From: SIG454 sp045578465
GTDB lineage: Bacteria; Bacillota; Clostridia; Monoglobales; Monoglobaceae
Direction of reading: 5' to 3'
DNA: 64,000 nt
NCBI GenBank assembly: GCA_045578465.1
Contig: JAZNKJ010000039.1
Location: forward strand, 77,805 to 141,804
The translations under genes and the position numbers were made by a program. The notes beneath the pieces are model-generated. The model was not told the origin of the DNA, did no database searches, and saw only the letters and a program-made list of their open reading frames with translations. Positions 57,416 to 64,000 of the stretch are shown here, piece after piece; position 1 is the stretch's first letter, and the number at the start of each line of letters is the position of its first letter.

Positions 57416-58303
57416 GTGAAGCGGATGATGTTTATATTTAACCCGATATCAGGTAAGGCGCGAATTAAAACTCAGCTTTTTAGCATTGTTAACAGTTTTG
57501 TAAGTGAGGGGTGGAATGTCCGAGTTCATCCGACACAAGCGCAAAAAGACGCCTATGAACAGATTAAAAACTACGGCAAGAAATACGATATGGTTGTTGT
57601 TTCCGGAGGAGACGGAACTTTGATGGAAGCAATTGACGGCCTTATGGAAATTGAAAAAGAAAAAAGACCTTCCTTCGGTTATATCCCATCAGGAACGGTT
57701 AACGATTTTGCAACAGCTCTTGGAATTCCCAAAACTGTTAAAAAAGCCGTTAAGAAGATTACGGACGGAGAGGCAACTGCAATTGATATAGGCAAGGGAA
57801 ATGACAAATATTTTTCTTATGTTGCAGCTTTTGGACTTTTTACCGAGGTTTCATATGAAACTCCTCAGAATGCCAAAAATGCTCTTGGAAAAGCGGCATA
57901 TTTCTTCGCAGGTATGAAGAGTCTTGCAAATATAAAGCCCTATAAAATGACTGTTAAATGGGACGGCAGGGAAGAAAAAGGCGAGTTTATCTTAGGCCTT
58001 GTAACCAATGTTGACCATGTTGCAGGAATGAAGACAAAGTATAACGAAAACTCTCAGATAAACGATGGTCTCTTTGAGGTTATCCTTGTAAGAAAGCCGA
58101 AAAATATGGCTCAGTTTTCAATAATGACAGCTGAAATGATGTCAAGTAAGCTAAGTGAGGAGTATTTCCTTAAATTTTCTGCCAGGGAAATGTCTTTTGA
58201 AAGTAAGGAAAAGATAAAATGGACCTTTGACGGGGAGTTTGGCGGAGAAACGAAGAATATGGGAATAAAGGTTTTAGAAAGAGCCATAGATATTATTTTA
58301 TAG
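57416..58303 (+). CDS. Diacylglycerol kinase-family lipid kinase (GTG start)
   Basis: A cytoplasmic, membrane-associating lipid kinase (295 aa) of the DagK/YegS family. It begins KRMMFIFNPISGKARIK, has the nucleotide-binding VVSGGDGTLMEAIDGL near residue 62 and YIPSGTVNDFATALGIP. The C-terminal beta sandwich contains FTEVSYETPQNAKNALGK and TFDGEFGG. Start GTG 57416 is placed 5 nt after AAAGGCGGTGA; a GTG at 57407 lies inside that site. The physiological lipid could be diacylglycerol, recycled from lipoteichoic acid synthesis. It starts a three-gene run with hydE and a HAD phosphatase. Confidence 0.9.
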   Translation: MKRMMFIFNPISGKARIKTQLFSIVNSFVSEGWNVRVHPTQAQKDAYEQIKNYGKKYDMVVVSGGDGTLMEAIDGLMEIEKEKRPSFGYIPSGTVNDFATALGIPKTVKKAVKKITDGEATAIDIGKGNDKYFSYVAAFGLFTEVSYETPQNAKNALGKAAYFFAGMKSLANIKPYKMTVKWDGREEKGEFILGLVTNVDHVAGMKTKYNENSQINDGLFEVILVRKPKNMAQFSIMTAEMMSSKLSEEYFLKFSAREMSFESKEKIKWTFDGEFGGETKNMGIKVLERAIDIIL

Positions 58304-58315
58304 CGGAGGCGGAAA

Positions 58316-59350
58316 GTGGATATTTCTGCGATGAACAAAAGGGAGCTTACTGAGCTCATTAAACTTAATAAAGAAAAAACCGATAAAGCCTTAATTGACC
58401 AGGCTTTTTCCCTTAGAAAGAAATATTATGGGGATAAAGTCTATTTAAGAGGCTTAATTGAGGTTTCAAACTTTTGCAAAAACGATTGTTTTTATTGCGG
58501 AATTCGTTGCGCCAACCAAAAGGTTAACCGCTACCGCCTGAGCGAAGATGAGATTATGTCCTGTTGCAAAAGAGGATATGAACTTGGTTTTCATACTTTC
58601 GTTCTGCAAGGTGGCGAGGATGACTTCTTTGATGACGAAACCATGTGCAAAATTATCGGAGAAATCAAAGAAAACTATCCTGATTGTGCAATAACTCTTT
58701 CCCTTGGGGAAAAGACAAAGGAAACTTATAAGAAATATAAAGACGCAGGGGCGGACAGATATCTTCTCCGCCACGAGAGTGCAACAGAGGAGCATTATAA
58801 AAAGCTCCATCCAAGCAATCTTTCCTTAAAAAACAGAAAAAGATGCCTCTATGATTTAAAGGATTTAGGCTTTCAGGTGGGGGCAGGCTTTATGGTTGGC
58901 TCTCCCTTTCAGACTGAGGAGAATTTAGCAGAGGATTTGCTATTTTTAAAGGAGCTTTCTCCCGAAATGGTGGGCATCGGCCCGTTTATTCCTCACTGCG
59001 ACACGCCTTTTAAGGATTATGAGGCAGGTTCGCTTAACCTTACAATAACAATGCTTGCCCTGACAAGAATACTTCTTCCCAAAAGCTTAATCCCAGCCAC
59101 AACCGCTCTTGGAACAATCTCAAAAGACGGAAGGGAAATGGGGCTTCTGGCAGGGGCAAATGTTATTATGCCAAACCTTTCTCCCCTTGATTTCCGCAAG
59201 GACTATGCTCTTTATAACGATAAAGCATATATGGGGGACGAGGCGGCGGAGAGCATTAAGAAAATAGAAGAAAAAGTGTCAGCTTTGGGACTTAAAGTTG
59301 ATTTTTCAAGAGGCGACAATATAGATTTTCAGAAGGAGAAACAACAATGA
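58316..59350 (+). CDS. hydE: [FeFe]-hydrogenase H-cluster maturase HydE (GTG start)
   Basis: A radical SAM enzyme (344 aa) that helps build the dithiolate-bridged diiron subcluster. The cluster motif is CKNDCFYC (Cys 54, 58, 61) in LIEVSNFCKNDCFYCGIR, typical of HydE rather than BioB or PylB, together with NRYRLSEDEI, FVLQGGEDD, RYLLRHESA and VGIGPFIPH. The optional second cluster cysteines of some HydE are not seen near the C-terminus. GTG 58316 follows GGAGGCGG. hydF, hydG and hydrogenase structural genes are not in the window. Its stop overlaps the HAD gene (ATGA). Confidence 0.9.
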   Translation: MDISAMNKRELTELIKLNKEKTDKALIDQAFSLRKKYYGDKVYLRGLIEVSNFCKNDCFYCGIRCANQKVNRYRLSEDEIMSCCKRGYELGFHTFVLQGGEDDFFDDETMCKIIGEIKENYPDCAITLSLGEKTKETYKKYKDAGADRYLLRHESATEEHYKKLHPSNLSLKNRKRCLYDLKDLGFQVGAGFMVGSPFQTEENLAEDLLFLKELSPEMVGIGPFIPHCDTPFKDYEAGSLNLTITMLALTRILLPKSLIPATTALGTISKDGREMGLLAGANVIMPNLSPLDFRKDYALYNDKAYMGDEAAESIKKIEEKVSALGLKVDFSRGDNIDFQKEKQQ

Positions 59351-60006
59351 TAAAGCTTTGCGTATTTGATTTAGACGGAACAATAGCCGATACAATAACA
59401 ACTATTTCGTATTATGCGAATAATGCCTTGAATGAGTATGGACTTCCTTCCATTGAAAAGGAAAGATATAAAATTTTAGTGGGCGACGGCGCCGTTACTT
59501 TAATTGAAAGAATGCTCAGTGAGGTAGGATGCACCGATAAGGAAACATTTAATAAGGTCTATAATAAATATATAAAGGACTATGACGATGACTTTATGTA
59601 TCTGACTGAGGTTTATGAGGGTGTAACCGAGCTTATAGACGAGCTTATAAAGAGAGGAATAAAGGTTGCCGTATTTACCAATAAGCCTGAAATGACGGCT
59701 CTTAAAGTTATTGACATTCTTTTAGGCGACAGAGTTGACCTTATAATTGGAAACTCAGAGGACAGACCGAAAAAACCGGACCCCACAGGCCTTTTTGAAA
59801 TTCTTGATACCTTTAAGGTTACGGGCGATGAGTGCCTTTACATAGGGGATACTTCAACGGATATGAAAACAGGAAATGGCGGTGGATGCCACACCGTCGG
59901 AGTTTTATGGGGCTTCCGCGAAAGAGCCGAGCTTATGGAAAACGGAGCGGAATTTATAATTGAAAAGCCTGACGAAATGCTTAATATAATTGATAATTTC
60001 AAATAA
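59347..60006 (+). CDS. HAD-family phosphatase (phosphoglycolate phosphatase-like)
   Basis: A 219-aa haloacid dehalogenase-type phosphatase. Motif I FDLDGTIADT (nucleophile Asp 8), motif II AVFTNK, Lys in RPKKPDP, motif IV YIGDTSTDMKTG. A cap domain sits between motifs I and II, as in Gph/PpaX. Possible substrates include phosphoglycolate or other small phosphates. It is translationally coupled to hydE, an association without a known reason. Confidence 0.88.
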   Translation: MIKLCVFDLDGTIADTITTISYYANNALNEYGLPSIEKERYKILVGDGAVTLIERMLSEVGCTDKETFNKVYNKYIKDYDDDFMYLTEVYEGVTELIDELIKRGIKVAVFTNKPEMTALKVIDILLGDRVDLIIGNSEDRPKKPDPTGLFEILDTFKVTGDECLYIGDTSTDMKTGNGGGCHTVGVLWGFRERAELMENGAEFIIEKPDEMLNIIDNFK

Positions 60007-60035
60007 AAAAAGCCACCCGACTGGGTGGCTTTAAT
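60004..60035. terminator. Bidirectional terminator between the HAD gene and the Na/Pi gene
   Basis: AAAGCCACCC/GGGTGGCTTT with a GACT loop, A-run on one side and TTTAATTTT on the other. Confidence 0.9.
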
Positions 60036-60036
60036 T

Positions 60037-61791
60037 TTATAATTTATATTTTGCTTTATAATGGTCATACTGGGAAACGAATTCGTTGTCGCCGTTTCTC
60101 TTTAAGCTGCGGAAATACTCGTGAGCATCAATTGAGTCGTCTGCAATTTGAAGAAGAGCAACACCGATGTTAGAACAGTGGTCAGCAACTCTTTCATAGT
60201 TTGATAAAAGGTCGGAGAATACGAAACCAAGTTCAATGGTGCATTTTCCGTTTTGAAGTCTTGCGAAGTGACGATTTTTAAGCTTGTGTTTAAGAGAGTC
60301 AATTGTCTGTTCAAGTGGCTCAATATGTCTTGCAAGCTCAATATCGTTCTTTTCAAGAGCAGTCATCGTAATATCAATAATCTCGCAAACAGCAGCGGTA
60401 ATAACCTTAATTTCCGTTGTTGCCTCATCGGAAAACTTGATTTTCTTTTCGTAGATTTCTGTGGCAACCTTAACAACATTTTCAGCGTGGTCGCCAATTC
60501 TCTCAACATCGCCGATTATATGAAGAAGCTTTGTTGTGGTTTCGCTGTTATCATGGGAAAGGTTTTGCCCTGCAATTTTAACCAGATATGAGCTGATTTT
60601 ATCTTCATAAGTGTCAATTTTCTTTTCGCCATCGTGAATTTCTTTAACAACATCTTCGTTAAAGTTCTTAACAAGCTTTGTTGCTTTAATAAAGGACTCT
60701 TTCGCAGTGTTTGCCATATCAACAACTAAGTTACGGCTAAGTTCAAGTGCGTAGGATGGATATTCAACAAATCTGTCATCAAGAGTATCAAGAGCGCTTG
60801 GAGCGTTTTCGTCTTCCTTGCCTTTGATAATACTGCAAACCATTTTCTCAATATGGTTTGTAAACGGAATGAGAATTACTGTTGAAATAATATTGAAGAC
60901 TGTGTGAATAACAGCAATACTTGTAAAGCTTGCATTGGTTTCCATAAAGCCAAAGGAGAAGAACTTATTAAGAATAAAGAAAGCTCCATATACGACTACA
61001 ACGCCGATAATTTTTATAAAGAGACAAGCAAAAGCCACTCTTTTTGAATCTCTGTTACCATTGATTGAAGATAAAATAGGAGTTATGGTTGTTCCTATGT
61101 TCTGACCTAAAATAATCGGAACTGCGGTTGCGTGCGGGATAATGCCTGTTGCAGAGAGAGCCTGCAAAATACCGACAGAAGCAGAAGAACTCTGGATAAC
61201 CGCAGTAAGAATTGTTCCGCAGAGGATACCCAAAATCGGATTCTCAAACATAATGAGAATTTGCTTGAAGGCTTCACTTTCCCCAAGGCCTGACATAGAA
61301 TCACTCATAGTATCCATACCGAACATTAAAACGGCAAAACCCAAAAGAAGAGTTCCAACATCTTTTTTGCGTTCCTTACCGAACATTGTCATAATAACAC
61401 CGATAAGGGCTAAGATAGGAGTAAAGGAAGTAGGCTTAAACAGTTTGAGAACAAAACCTGCTTCCGGACTTATATCAGATAAACTGATAATCCAAGAGGT
61501 AACAGTTGTTCCGATGTTAGCACCCATAATGGTTGGGATTGTCTGAGCCAGGCGCATAATACCTGAATTAACAAAACCAACAAGCATAACGGTTGTTGCA
61601 GATGAACTCTGAATAATTGCAGTAACAAAAAGACCAAGCATAAGGCCGTTAAAGCGGTTTGATGTAAGTCGCTCTAAGATTGATTCAAGCTTTCCGCCTG
61701 AAATCTTTTTGAGGCTGTCCCCCATAACATCCATTCCGTAAAGGAAGAGGGCGAGTCCGCCTACAAGAGAGAGAATTGAGAAAAAGTCCAT
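60037..61791 (-). CDS. Na+/phosphate cotransporter with C-terminal PhoU-like domain
   Basis: A 584-aa membrane protein of the NptA/YjbB family. Two inverted Na/Pi repeats are visible, each with the QSSSA motif: GLFVTAIIQSSSATTVMLVGF near residue 60 and LTAVIQSSSASVGI near 197. Hydrophobic helices run to about residue 325. The cytoplasmic C-terminal part (about 350-570) is a PhoU-like helical bundle with IGDVERIGDHAENV and YERVADHCSNIG, which binds metal and may gate flux. It could import or export phosphate. ATG 61791 follows GGAGGAAG. Confidence 0.94.
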   Translation of the reverse strand: MDFFSILSLVGGLALFLYGMDVMGDSLKKISGGKLESILERLTSNRFNGLMLGLFVTAIIQSSSATTVMLVGFVNSGIMRLAQTIPTIMGANIGTTVTSWIISLSDISPEAGFVLKLFKPTSFTPILALIGVIMTMFGKERKKDVGTLLLGFAVLMFGMDTMSDSMSGLGESEAFKQILIMFENPILGILCGTILTAVIQSSSASVGILQALSATGIIPHATAVPIILGQNIGTTITPILSSINGNRDSKRVAFACLFIKIIGVVVVYGAFFILNKFFSFGFMETNASFTSIAVIHTVFNIISTVILIPFTNHIEKMVCSIIKGKEDENAPSALDTLDDRFVEYPSYALELSRNLVVDMANTAKESFIKATKLVKNFNEDVVKEIHDGEKKIDTYEDKISSYLVKIAGQNLSHDNSETTTKLLHIIGDVERIGDHAENVVKVATEIYEKKIKFSDEATTEIKVITAAVCEIIDITMTALEKNDIELARHIEPLEQTIDSLKHKLKNRHFARLQNGKCTIELGFVFSDLLSNYERVADHCSNIGVALLQIADDSIDAHEYFRSLKRNGDNEFVSQYDHYKAKYKL

Positions 61792-61842
61792 AACTTCCTC
61801 CTTATATTTCTTATTTTATCCGATTTTAATCCATCATAACCT

Positions 61843-61871
61843 ATAATACAACAAATCTTTCTGAAAATCAA
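61843..61871 (-). promoter_or_regulatory. Sigma-A promoter of the Na/Pi gene
   Basis: Minus strand TTGATT (61871-61866), 17 nt, TATTAT (61848-61843). No Pho box is recognised. Confidence 0.55.
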
Positions 61872-61916
61872 TAATAAAATCCAAATTTGTGCAAAATACC
61901 AAAAGGTATATATAGT

Positions 61917-61945
61917 TTGACACCAAGGGCTTAGTGTGGTAAAAT
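61917..61945 (+). promoter_or_regulatory. Sigma-A promoter of birA
   Basis: TTGACA (61917-61922), 17 nt, TAAAAT (61940-61945), 21 nt before the start codon. Confidence 0.75.
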
Positions 61946-61966
61946 TAACACTGTAAGGGTGGTAGA

Positions 61967-62695
61967 ATGAATATAATCGGAAATAAAATAATAGAAATTG
62001 AAGAAACATCGTCCACCAACGACCTTGCCAAAGAATACGCGAAAAACGGCGAGAAAGAGGGAACGGTTGTTGTTGCTGAGCATCAGACAAAAGGAAAGGG
62101 CAGACTTGGAAGAAGCTTTTTCTCTCCCCAGGGCGCAGGCCTTTATATGTCCGTAATTTTAAGGCCCGTTGCCGAAAAGAACAGTCTCCTCATAACCTCT
62201 TTTGCATCAGTTGCCGTTTGTCGCGCCACTCAAAAATTATGCGGTGTTGCTCCAAAGATTAAATGGGTTAACGATGTATATTTGAATGGCAAAAAGGTCT
62301 GCGGAATTTTAACGGAAAGCCTTATGTCGGAGGGAAAAGCAGAATATATAATTTTAGGGATTGGCATAAATGTAAACGGGGCGGAGTTCCCTGAGGACAT
62401 AAAAGATATTGCAACCTCAATTGAAAAGGAAACTCTTAAAAAACAGGACAAAAAAGCCCTTTTAAGAGAAATCTTAAAAGAGCTTGACGAGCTTTATAAA
62501 ACTTATGATAACGGCGAATTTTTAGAGGAAAGCAAAGAGCTATCCTGCGTTTTGGGGAAAGAAATAAAGGTTATAAGAGGGAACGAAACATACATAGCAA
62601 AAGCCGTGGATTTAGATAGCCTCGGCGGGCTTATTATAGAAAGAGACGGCAAAAAAGAAACCTTAAACTCAGGCGAAGTGAGCATAAGGTTTTAA
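61967..62695 (+). CDS. birA: Biotin--[acetyl-CoA-carboxylase] ligase (class I, no DNA-binding domain)
   Basis: Attaches biotin to carboxylase carrier protein (242 aa). The catalytic core is complete: IIEIEETSSTNDLAKE, the biotin/ATP loop TKGKGRLGRSFFSPQGAGLYMS (glycine-rich with GR-G-R), KWVNDVYLNGKKVCGIL and LGIGINVN, followed by the C-terminal SH3-like domain. The N-terminal helix-turn-helix of regulatory BirA is absent, so it cannot repress biotin genes. Its 3' end overlaps the converging SpoIVFB gene by 27 bp. Confidence 0.95.
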   Translation: MNIIGNKIIEIEETSSTNDLAKEYAKNGEKEGTVVVAEHQTKGKGRLGRSFFSPQGAGLYMSVILRPVAEKNSLLITSFASVAVCRATQKLCGVAPKIKWVNDVYLNGKKVCGILTESLMSEGKAEYIILGIGINVNGAEFPEDIKDIATSIEKETLKKQDKKALLREILKELDELYKTYDNGEFLEESKELSCVLGKEIKVIRGNETYIAKAVDLDSLGGLIIERDGKKETLNSGEVSIRF

Positions 62696-63535
62696 AATAT
62701 CAGAGTAGCGGGCTGTTATTCCATAGTCTAAAAGAGCGGATAAAATCTGCTCTTCGCTCAGGGCGGCAATAATTTTGCCGTCCTTTGTTATGTTTACGGT
62801 GGTGTAATAATCATAGGAAATATGGCGGAGAATTTTCCGCGCATATTCATTTTCCGAAACAGTATAGGTTTTCGTTCTTTTAAGGTGGTCTGCCTTATGG
62901 GGATTTTTAAGAATTTCTTTAAGGGTTATGAGGGTTATGCACTTTTGCTCACTGTAAATATTCCCCAAAAGAAAAGCGGTTATTAGAACATAGGAAAAAT
63001 TAAATCGTGTCAGGTACAAAATGAGAAAAGAAAAAGGAATAAGGAGGGCGATTAAAATTTTCCCGAATTTTAAGGAAATGTTATAGGCCCTGAGAATTCC
63101 CATTTTATAAGTAAGCATGGATTTTACCATTCGCCCCCCGTCAAGAGGAAGGGCGGGAAGAAGGTTTATTGCGCAGATACATAGATTGACGCAGAAAAAA
63201 TAGTCCCTCATAGGAAAGGGGATAATGAGGGAGAGGGCGACTAAAAAAAGGCTTATAAAAGGCCCCGTAAAAGCGATTAAAAACTCCTTTTCGGAGTTGT
63301 TTATGTATCCATCTTTTAAAATTCCGCAGACACCAAAAGGTCGGATTTCTATTTTGGAGATTTTGACCCCTAAAAAATGGGCGCAGATAATGTGGGCGCT
63401 CTCATGGATTAAGACGGACAAAAAGGAGAGTAGGAACATAGAGGAATAGCCGAATAAAAATGCACAGATAACCGTGGGGAAAAACAAAAGGTCAATGGAA
63501 ATATTGAAAATGTCAAGAGTAGGGAGCTTTTTCAT
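62669..63535 (-). CDS. spoIVFB: SpoIVFB-type site-2 protease (M50)
   Basis: An intramembrane zinc metalloprotease of 288 aa. SpoIVFB in Bacillus cleaves pro-SigK in the mother cell during sporulation. Catalytic motif LIHESAHIICAH (His 44, Glu 45, His 48) and LLPALPLDGGR with metal Asp 132 are intact. Six hydrophobic segments are followed by a cytosolic CBS-like domain (KTYTVSENEYARKILRHISY, TVNITKDGKIIAALSEEQI), as in SpoIVFB. It starts 1 nt after the stop of a small SpoIVFA-like gene. It converges on birA with a 27-bp overlap and no terminator. Confidence 0.9.
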   Translation of the reverse strand: MKKLPTLDIFNISIDLLFFPTVICAFLFGYSSMFLLSFLSVLIHESAHIICAHFLGVKISKIEIRPFGVCGILKDGYINNSEKEFLIAFTGPFISLFLVALSLIIPFPMRDYFFCVNLCICAINLLPALPLDGGRMVKSMLTYKMGILRAYNISLKFGKILIALLIPFSFLILYLTRFNFSYVLITAFLLGNIYSEQKCITLITLKEILKNPHKADHLKRTKTYTVSENEYARKILRHISYDYYTTVNITKDGKIIAALSEEQILSALLDYGITARYSDILKPYAHFA

Positions 63536-63536
63536 A

Positions 63537-63824
63537 TTAGATAAACAGTCCCATAGTGAAGTTTTTTATGGTCTCCACGGTCATTTCATAACCAACTGCA
63601 CCTTTTACAAAACCGCAGATATTTTTCGAAAAGGGCATTTCGGAGATCTTAATCCCATAAAGAAGGGCAAAAAGGATTGCGGAGAAAATGCACTGCTTTG
63701 TCATAAGAGAAAAAAGTCCGCCCCAGAAGCCTTCCTGCCTTCTTGGTTTTCTGCTTTTTCGTCTGTCAGGCTTTACCTTGGTGATCTCTTGTGTATTGGA
63801 AATTGGTGCCTTGTTTTCTTCCAT
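63537..63824 (-). CDS. Very short SpoIVFA-like membrane protein
   Basis: A 95-aa protein directly before spoIVFB. A basic N-terminus (KVKPDRRKSRKPRRQEG) leads to a membrane helix (about residues 42-58, QCIFSAILFALLYGIKI), and then a short outer segment ending NFTMGLFI. Position and topology match SpoIVFA, the SpoIVFB regulator, but the usual ~260-aa form has an M23/LytM-like outer domain that is missing here. ATG 63824 is chosen because AAAGGAGGA lies 6 nt upstream; a longer frame to 63917 has no site. Identity with SpoIVFA is inferred from context. Confidence 0.68.
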   Translation of the reverse strand: MEENKAPISNTQEITKVKPDRRKSRKPRRQEGFWGGLFSLMTKQCIFSAILFALLYGIKISEMPFSKNICGFVKGAVGYEMTVETIKNFTMGLFI

Positions 63825-63876
63825 CTTATGTCCTCCTTTTTTATATAAATATATTTTCAAAAAAGTATATTTATGC

Positions 63877-63905
63877 TTGAAAAAAAGGGCAATTTGTTGT
63901 ATAGT
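63877..63905 (+). promoter_or_regulatory. Sigma-A promoter of the radical SAM gene
   Basis: TTGAAA (63877-63882), 17 nt, TATAGT (63900-63905). Confidence 0.65.
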
Positions 63906-63936
63906 TAAATATAGCAAAAGAAGTTAGGAGAAATTT

Positions 63937-64000
63937 ATGAGTATATACGATGCAAAATACGAAAAACTTCTGAAAAAAGTTCAAAAACCGTCAAGATATA
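63937..64000 (+). CDS. Start of a gene, probably a TIGR03960-type B12-binding radical SAM protein
   Basis: Only 21 codons are visible: MSIYDAKYEKLLKKVQKPSR and one more. The LLKKVQKPSRY pattern is like the N-terminus of TIGR03960-type radical SAM proteins, and that gene commonly follows spoIVFAB in Clostridia. AGGAG lies 7 nt before the ATG, and a promoter precedes it. The call rests on this short segment and context. Confidence 0.6.
   Translation, partial: MSIYDAKYEKLLKKVQKPSRY

Noticed and set aside
58316..59350. HydE gene as biotin synthase or PylB
   Set aside because: The CKNDCFYC context, the RGLIEVSNF lead-in and the downstream motifs fit HydE; no biotin or pyrrolysine genes are adjacent.
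1..64000. CRISPR arrays, prophage genes, transposases, tRNA or rRNA genes
   Set aside because: No regularly spaced repeats, integrase or capsid-like proteins, terminal inverted repeats with transposase, or cloverleaf/rRNA signatures were recognised on either strand.

Overview
The window is a chromosomal segment of a Gram-positive, endospore-forming, anaerobic Clostridia-type bacterium. The evidence is the classic Firmicutes core operon (yicC-remA-gmk-rpoZ-coaBC-priA-def-fmt-yugP-rsmB-rlmN-prpC-prkC-rsgA-rpe), dipicolinate synthase dpaAB, a SpoIVFB-type protease, RqcH, a CD1247-type zinc-ribbon protein next to efp, AGGAGG-type ribosome sites, and a HydE maturase that points to anaerobic [FeFe]-hydrogenase metabolism. 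Species cannot be read from the sequence. There is no sign of phage, insertion sequence, CRISPR array, rRNA or tRNA. No gene-free gap exceeds 300 bases; the largest is 45798-46057, and it is informative.

Layout. 1-4046 (minus): zinc-type ABC importer znuA-znuC-znuB (znuB cut by the edge) and a surface protein joining SLH domains to a PstS-like binding domain. 4171-5618: dpaAB behind a sporulation-type promoter. 5645-7219 (minus): metA and a CpXC protein. 7341-8866: TepA, rpsU, yqeY. 8870-14626: CapA lipoprotein, SGNH hydrolase, esterase, PfkB kinase, AraC regulator and DegT aminotransferase, a possible carbohydrate cluster of unknown substrate. 14722-20520: phosphatases, an AP-endonuclease-like TIM barrel, Xaa-Pro peptidase, efp, a GH3-like protein without its catalytic residues, DUF1294. 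20517-34608 (minus): the core operon. 34775-36535: rqcH. 36552-41136 (minus): SDR, copper ATPase, pgsA, the trp RNA-binding attenuation protein mtrB (TRAP), and a TVP38 protein. 41329-42750: pyk. 42788-45797 (minus): nagB, a GlmU-like acyltransferase, and a glmM fused to an XRE DNA-binding domain. 46058-53043: ZIP transporter, GNAT-SulP, AzlCD, a beta-CASP hydrolase, a LOG protein and an orphan membrane protein. 53191-55886 (minus): ispE and ftsH. 56054-60006: two duplicated cyclophilins, a lipid kinase, hydE, a HAD phosphatase. 60037-61791 (minus): Na/Pi cotransporter. 61967-64000: birA, the spoIVFA-like/spoIVFB pair (minus) and the start of a radical SAM gene.

The most promising undescribed system is the glucosamine-6-phosphate locus at 42788-45913. 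A complete phosphoglucosamine mutase carries an N-terminal XRE helix-turn-helix and is apparently co-transcribed with a left-handed beta-helix acyltransferase and glucosamine-6-phosphate deaminase. Its promoter is flanked by two perfect GCAAC/GTTGC inverted repeats, one in operator position just past the -10 box. This suggests an enzyme that reads its own substrate pool and regulates its own operon. Other points of note are a TRAP protein with its RNA-binding residues intact, an inactivated NagZ-like protein, a very short SpoIVFA-like partner for SpoIVFB, and the SLH-PstS fusion. All functions are inferred from sequence recognition; no database search was run.
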